14,475 nucleotides of DNA. Origin: Oscillospiraceae bacterium. Lineage in GTDB: Bacteria; Bacillota; Clostridia; Oscillospirales; Ruminococcaceae. This document shows, piece after piece, positions 11,522 to 14,475 of the stretch (position 1 is its first letter; every line of letters begins with the position of its first letter). The position numbers were made by a program, and so were the translations under genes. The stretch covers positions 1 to 14,475 of the forward strand of contig JAFOYK010000180.1 in the NCBI GenBank assembly GCA_017424665.1, in the 5' to 3' direction. The notes under the pieces were generated by a model. The model worked only from the letters and a program-made list of their open reading frames with translations. It ran no database searches and was not told the DNA's origin.

Positions 11522-13642
11522 ACGGCAGCAGAAACCAAAGTTACTAAACGCTCCGCTAAAACAGCAAAAAACCTTGTTATAGTGGAGTCCCCTGCTAAAG
11601 CAAAAACCATTGAAAAATATCTTGGCGAAGATTTCACCGTTGTTGCTTCCATGGGGCACGTTCGCGACCTTCCCAAAACCACCCTTGGAATTGACGTTAA
11701 AAACGGCTTCGTTCCCCAATATATCCTTATTTCCGGCAAGGAAAACCTTGTCAGAAGCCTTAAGAAACAGGCCGCCGCTGCGGAAAACGTTTATCTCGCA
11801 ACGGACCCTGACCGCGAAGGCGAAGCAATTTCCTGGCACCTTGCAAAACTTCTCGGTCTTCCGATGGATGCCCAGAACCGCGTTACTTTCAACGAAATCA
11901 CCCATTTCGGCGTTGAACAGGGAATGTCCGCGCCCAGAAGCATTGACACCGACCTTGTTAACGCACAGCAGGGCCGCCGAGTTCTTGACCGAATCGTAGG
12001 TTATAAACTCAGCCCCTTCCTTTGGAAAAACATTCGCGGCGGTTCTTCCCTTTCCGCGGGCCGCGTTCAATCCGTTGCGGTAAAACTTATTGTTGACCGC
12101 GAAAGAGAAATCGAGGCTTTCAAACCGGAAGAATATTGGTCCATTGACGCAAAACTTTGTGAAAAAGGCGAAACTTCCGCTTTTTCCGCAAAACTTGCAA
12201 CCAAAAACGGCGAAAAAATTGAAATTAAAAACGGCGAAGAAGCTAACGCAATTGTTGACGAACTCCACGGTGTTCCTTTCACCGTTGGCGCAATCAAAAA
12301 AAGCGTCCGCAAAAAACAGCCCGCTCCGCCTTTCATAACTTCCACCCTTCAGCAGGAAGCTTCCCTTCGTTTAAGCTTCCAGCCCAGAAGAACCATGAGA
12401 ATTGCTCAGGAACTTTATGAAGGTATCGACGTTCCCGGAATGGGCGCGGTCGGTCTTATCACCTATATGAGAACCGACTCTCTTCGAATTTCCGCGGAAG
12501 CAAAACAGGCCGCCGCAAACTATATTGAACAGACCTACGGCAAAGAATATCTTCCCACCACAAACAAGGCTTATAAAGCAAAAGCCGGCGCACAGGATGC
12601 TCACGAAGCTATCCGCCCCACCATGCCGGAACTTTCTCCCGAAAGACTTAAAGAAAGCCTTACTCCCGAACAGTATAAACTTTATAAACTTGTTTGGGAC
12701 CGCTTTATCGCAAGCCAGATGGCTGCGGCTCTTTACGACACCGTTTCCATCGATATAAGCGCCGGCGATTACGGCTTTAAAGCAAGCGGATTTTCCGTTC
12801 GCTTCGACGGTTTCTCCGTTCTTTATCCTTACGGCGACGAGGAAAAATCCTCCATTCCGAAACACGCAAATTCCGGCGACGTTCTGAAAGTTCGCGAAAT
12901 CAAACCGAACCAGCACTTCACCGCACCGCCCTCCAGATATACTGAGGCTTCTCTTATCAAAGCTCTTGAGGAAAACGGAATCGGCCGTCCTTCCACCTAT
13001 GCTCCCATCATCACCACCATCATCAGCAGAAACTACGTTGAAAAAGACGGCAAGGCTCTTAAGCCCACCGCTCTCGGAACCGTTACCGTTGACCTTATCA
13101 CCGAACATTTTTCCAGCATTGTTGACGTGGATTTCACCGCAAAGATGGAAAAAGACCTTGATAAGGTTGAAAACGGAAAAACCGACTGGGTCCATATGAT
13201 GAAAAAATTCTATGAGGATTTCCAGAAATCCCTTGAAATTGCCCAGAAAAACCAGAGCGAAAAAATCCAGGTTCCGGAAGAGGAAACCGACGTTATCTGC
13301 GAAAAATGCGGAAGAAAAATGGTTGTTAAAACCGGCCGCTTCGGAAAATTCCTTGCATGCCCCGGCTACCCCGCTTGCCAGAACACCAAACGAATCGTTA
13401 AGGAAACCGGCGGCGAATGCCCCCTTTGCGGCGCAAGGATCCTTTCCAAAAAATCCAAAACCGGAAAAACCTATTACGGCTGTGAACACAACCCCACCTG
13501 CGGTTTCATGAGCTGGGACGAACCCACCGCCGAAAAATGCCCCACCTGCGGAAAGACCCTTCTCAACAAGAAAGGCAAAAACGCAAAAATCTATTGTTCC
13601 AACCCGGAATGTGATTACGAAAGAGCGGTGGCCGGAAAATGA
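11519..13642 (+). CDS. topA: DNA topoisomerase I (type IA)
   Basis: Relaxes negatively supercoiled DNA through a transient 5'-phosphotyrosine link. With the ATT start the protein has 707 residues, close to Bacillus TopA. The Toprim domain begins N-L-V-I-V-E-S-P-A-K-A-K-T-I (catalytic Glu23) and contains D-P-D-R-E-G-E (96-102). The active-site tyrosine is Tyr316 in G-L-I-T-Y-M-R-T-D-S. The C terminus carries three four-cysteine zinc ribbons, each with a CxxC pair (C-E-K-C, C-P-L-C, C-P-T-C). The first canonical-type codon, GTG 11582, would begin inside the V-E-S-P motif and delete the first Toprim strand. The true start is therefore upstream, where only ATT is available in frame. A short Lys/Ala/Thr-rich N-terminal tail results. 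The stop overlaps the trmFO start by ATGA. Confidence 0.95.
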   Translation: MTAAETKVTKRSAKTAKNLVIVESPAKAKTIEKYLGEDFTVVASMGHVRDLPKTTLGIDVKNGFVPQYILISGKENLVRSLKKQAAAAENVYLATDPDREGEAISWHLAKLLGLPMDAQNRVTFNEITHFGVEQGMSAPRSIDTDLVNAQQGRRVLDRIVGYKLSPFLWKNIRGGSSLSAGRVQSVAVKLIVDREREIEAFKPEEYWSIDAKLCEKGETSAFSAKLATKNGEKIEIKNGEEANAIVDELHGVPFTVGAIKKSVRKKQPAPPFITSTLQQEASLRLSFQPRRTMRIAQELYEGIDVPGMGAVGLITYMRTDSLRISAEAKQAAANYIEQTYGKEYLPTTNKAYKAKAGAQDAHEAIRPTMPELSPERLKESLTPEQYKLYKLVWDRFIASQMAAALYDTVSIDISAGDYGFKASGFSVRFDGFSVLYPYGDEEKSSIPKHANSGDVLKVREIKPNQHFTAPPSRYTEASLIKALEENGIGRPSTYAPIITTIISRNYVEKDGKALKPTALGTVTVDLITEHFSSIVDVDFTAKMEKDLDKVENGKTDWVHMMKKFYEDFQKSLEIAQKNQSEKIQVPEEETDVICEKCGRKMVVKTGRFGKFLACPGYPACQNTKRIVKETGGECPLCGARILSKKSKTGKTYYGCEHNPTCGFMSWDEPTAEKCPTCGKTLLNKKGKNAKIYCSNPECDYERAVAGK

Positions 13643-14475
13643 GCGAAAAAATAACCGTTATCGGAGCAGGTCTTGCGGGCTGCGAAGCCGCCCACAAGCT
13701 TTCCTCCCTTGGATTTTCCGTTCGCCTTTGCGAAATGAAGCCGGAAAAATATTCTCCGGCACATAAAAGCGAAAATTTTGCGGAGCTCGTTTGCTCCAAC
13801 TCCCTTAAAGCAATGCGCCTTGGTTCCGCGGCGGGTCTTCTTAAAGAAGAAATGAGAATGCTCGGTTCCCTTACCATGGAAGCCGCGGAAAAAACCGCGG
13901 TTGCCGCCGGCGGCGCCCTTGCCGTTGACCGCGAAAAATTCGCGGAATATATCACCGAAAAAATCAAAAGCGACCCCAACATCGAAATTGTTTACGGCGA
14001 AGTCACCGAAGTTCCGGAAGACGGAATTGTTGTTTTCACAACCGGCCCTTTAACTTCCGACGCTCTTGCCGAAAACCTTAAAGAACGCTTTGGCGGAACC
14101 CTTTCTTTCTATGACGCGGTCGCTCCCATCGTCTCCGCCGATTCCCTTGATTGGAACAAAGTTTTCATGGCCGCAAGATATGACCGTGGCGAAGCGGATT
14201 ACGTTAACTGCCCCATGGAAAGAGACGAATATGACGCGTTTTATGAAGCGCTTGTTTCCGCGGAAAGAGCTCCGCTTCATGAATTCGACGTTGCCGACCC
14301 CAAGGTTTACGAAGGCTGCATGCCTGTTGAAATAATGGCTTCCCGCGGACACGATACTCTCCGTTTCGGGCCGCTTCGCCCGGTTGGTTTAACCGACCCG
14401 CACACCGGTCGCCGCCCCTGGGCAAACGTTCAGCTCAGAAAAGAAAACGCCGAGGGAACCATGTATAACCTGGTC
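13639..14475 (+). CDS. trmFO: TrmFO, folate-dependent tRNA (uracil-54-C5) methyltransferase (3' end outside window)
   Basis: The enzyme makes ribothymidine at position 54 of tRNA using methylenetetrahydrofolate and FAD. 279 codons are visible of about 435 in the family. The N terminus has the FAD-binding V-I-G-A-G-L-A-G-C-E-A-A (7-18), then C-E-M-K-P ... S-P-A-H-K-S, and F-A-E-L-V-C-S-N-S-L-K-A (47-58), characteristic of TrmFO rather than the related GidA/MnmG. Cys52 and Cys227 (in Y-E-G-C-M-P-V-E) match Cys53 and Cys226, the functionally important cysteines of the Bacillus enzyme. The ATG overlaps the topA stop by four bases, showing translational coupling, as in the conserved topA-trmFO pair of Bacillus. 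Confidence 0.97.
   Translation, partial: MSEKITVIGAGLAGCEAAHKLSSLGFSVRLCEMKPEKYSPAHKSENFAELVCSNSLKAMRLGSAAGLLKEEMRMLGSLTMEAAEKTAVAAGGALAVDREKFAEYITEKIKSDPNIEIVYGEVTEVPEDGIVVFTTGPLTSDALAENLKERFGGTLSFYDAVAPIVSADSLDWNKVFMAARYDRGEADYVNCPMERDEYDAFYEALVSAERAPLHEFDVADPKVYEGCMPVEIMASRGHDTLRFGPLRPVGLTDPHTGRRPWANVQLRKENAEGTMYNLV

Noticed and set aside
11501..12268. A 255-codon open frame on the minus strand over the start of topA
   Set aside because: Same Phe/Asn/Gly-rich shadow composition; no independent evidence, and it runs across the topA start region.
12371..13489. A 372-codon open frame on the minus strand antisense to topA
   Set aside because: It lies wholly within the well-supported topA gene, is Phe/Gly-rich as expected for the complement of this codon usage, and shows no ribosome binding site or family motif.
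11582..13642. GTG at 11582 as the topA start
   Set aside because: It would remove the conserved first Toprim strand (N-L-V-I-V) and has no ribosome binding site at proper spacing.
1..14475. Frequent TTCCG/GCGGAA words throughout the window as a possible repeat or signal
   Set aside because: They occur mostly inside genes and follow from preferred codons for Ser (TCC), Ala (GCG/GCC), Pro (CCG) and Glu (GAA).

Overview
The window looks like the chromosome of a low-to-moderate-GC, endospore-forming Clostridia-type Firmicute. The organism call is inference. It rests on sporulation and germination genes (spoVAC, spoVAD, spoVAE, gpr), AGGAGG-type ribosome binding sites, and gene orders known from Bacillus and Clostridium: rpsT divergent from gpr, infC-rpmI-rplT behind a leader, and dprA-topA-trmFO. 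No tRNA, rRNA, CRISPR array, transposase or phage gene was recognised.

Left part (1-2140), minus strand: a sensor/repressor pair, made of a BlaI-type repressor and an M56 (BlaR1/MecR1-like) membrane peptidase that runs off the left edge. A consensus promoter overlaps dyad operators in front of it. Upstream on the same strand lie two half-size TauE/SafE (TSUP) transporter genes that together make one full-length permease.

Middle part (2228-7202): spore genes. spoVAC is separated from spoVAD-spoVAE by about 1.9 kb holding an alpha/beta hydrolase gene on the opposite strand and a membrane-anchored ankyrin-repeat gene. Near-identical terminator hairpins flank the ankyrin gene. The SpoVA proteins move dipicolinic acid into the forespore and out at germination; GPR degrades the small acid-soluble proteins at germination. 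rpsT (ribosomal protein S20) sits between spoVAE and gpr on the minus strand, with its own promoter and terminator.

The stretch 7203-7740 has no credible gene and is packed with inverted repeats. It is followed by a consensus promoter, a leader resembling the L20 autoregulatory leader, and the infC-rpmI-rplT operon. Next come a SpoU/TrmH-family RNA methyltransferase gene, dprA, a second palindromic repeat element, topA, and trmFO, which runs off the right edge.

The observations most worth checking are two apparent non-canonical starts (AUU for topA, AUA for infC), the interrupted spoVA cluster with an orphan copy of the ankyrin terminator, the hairpin-dense intergenic region, and an unusually short GPR. 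No clearly novel multi-gene system was found; most genes are conserved housekeeping or sporulation genes.
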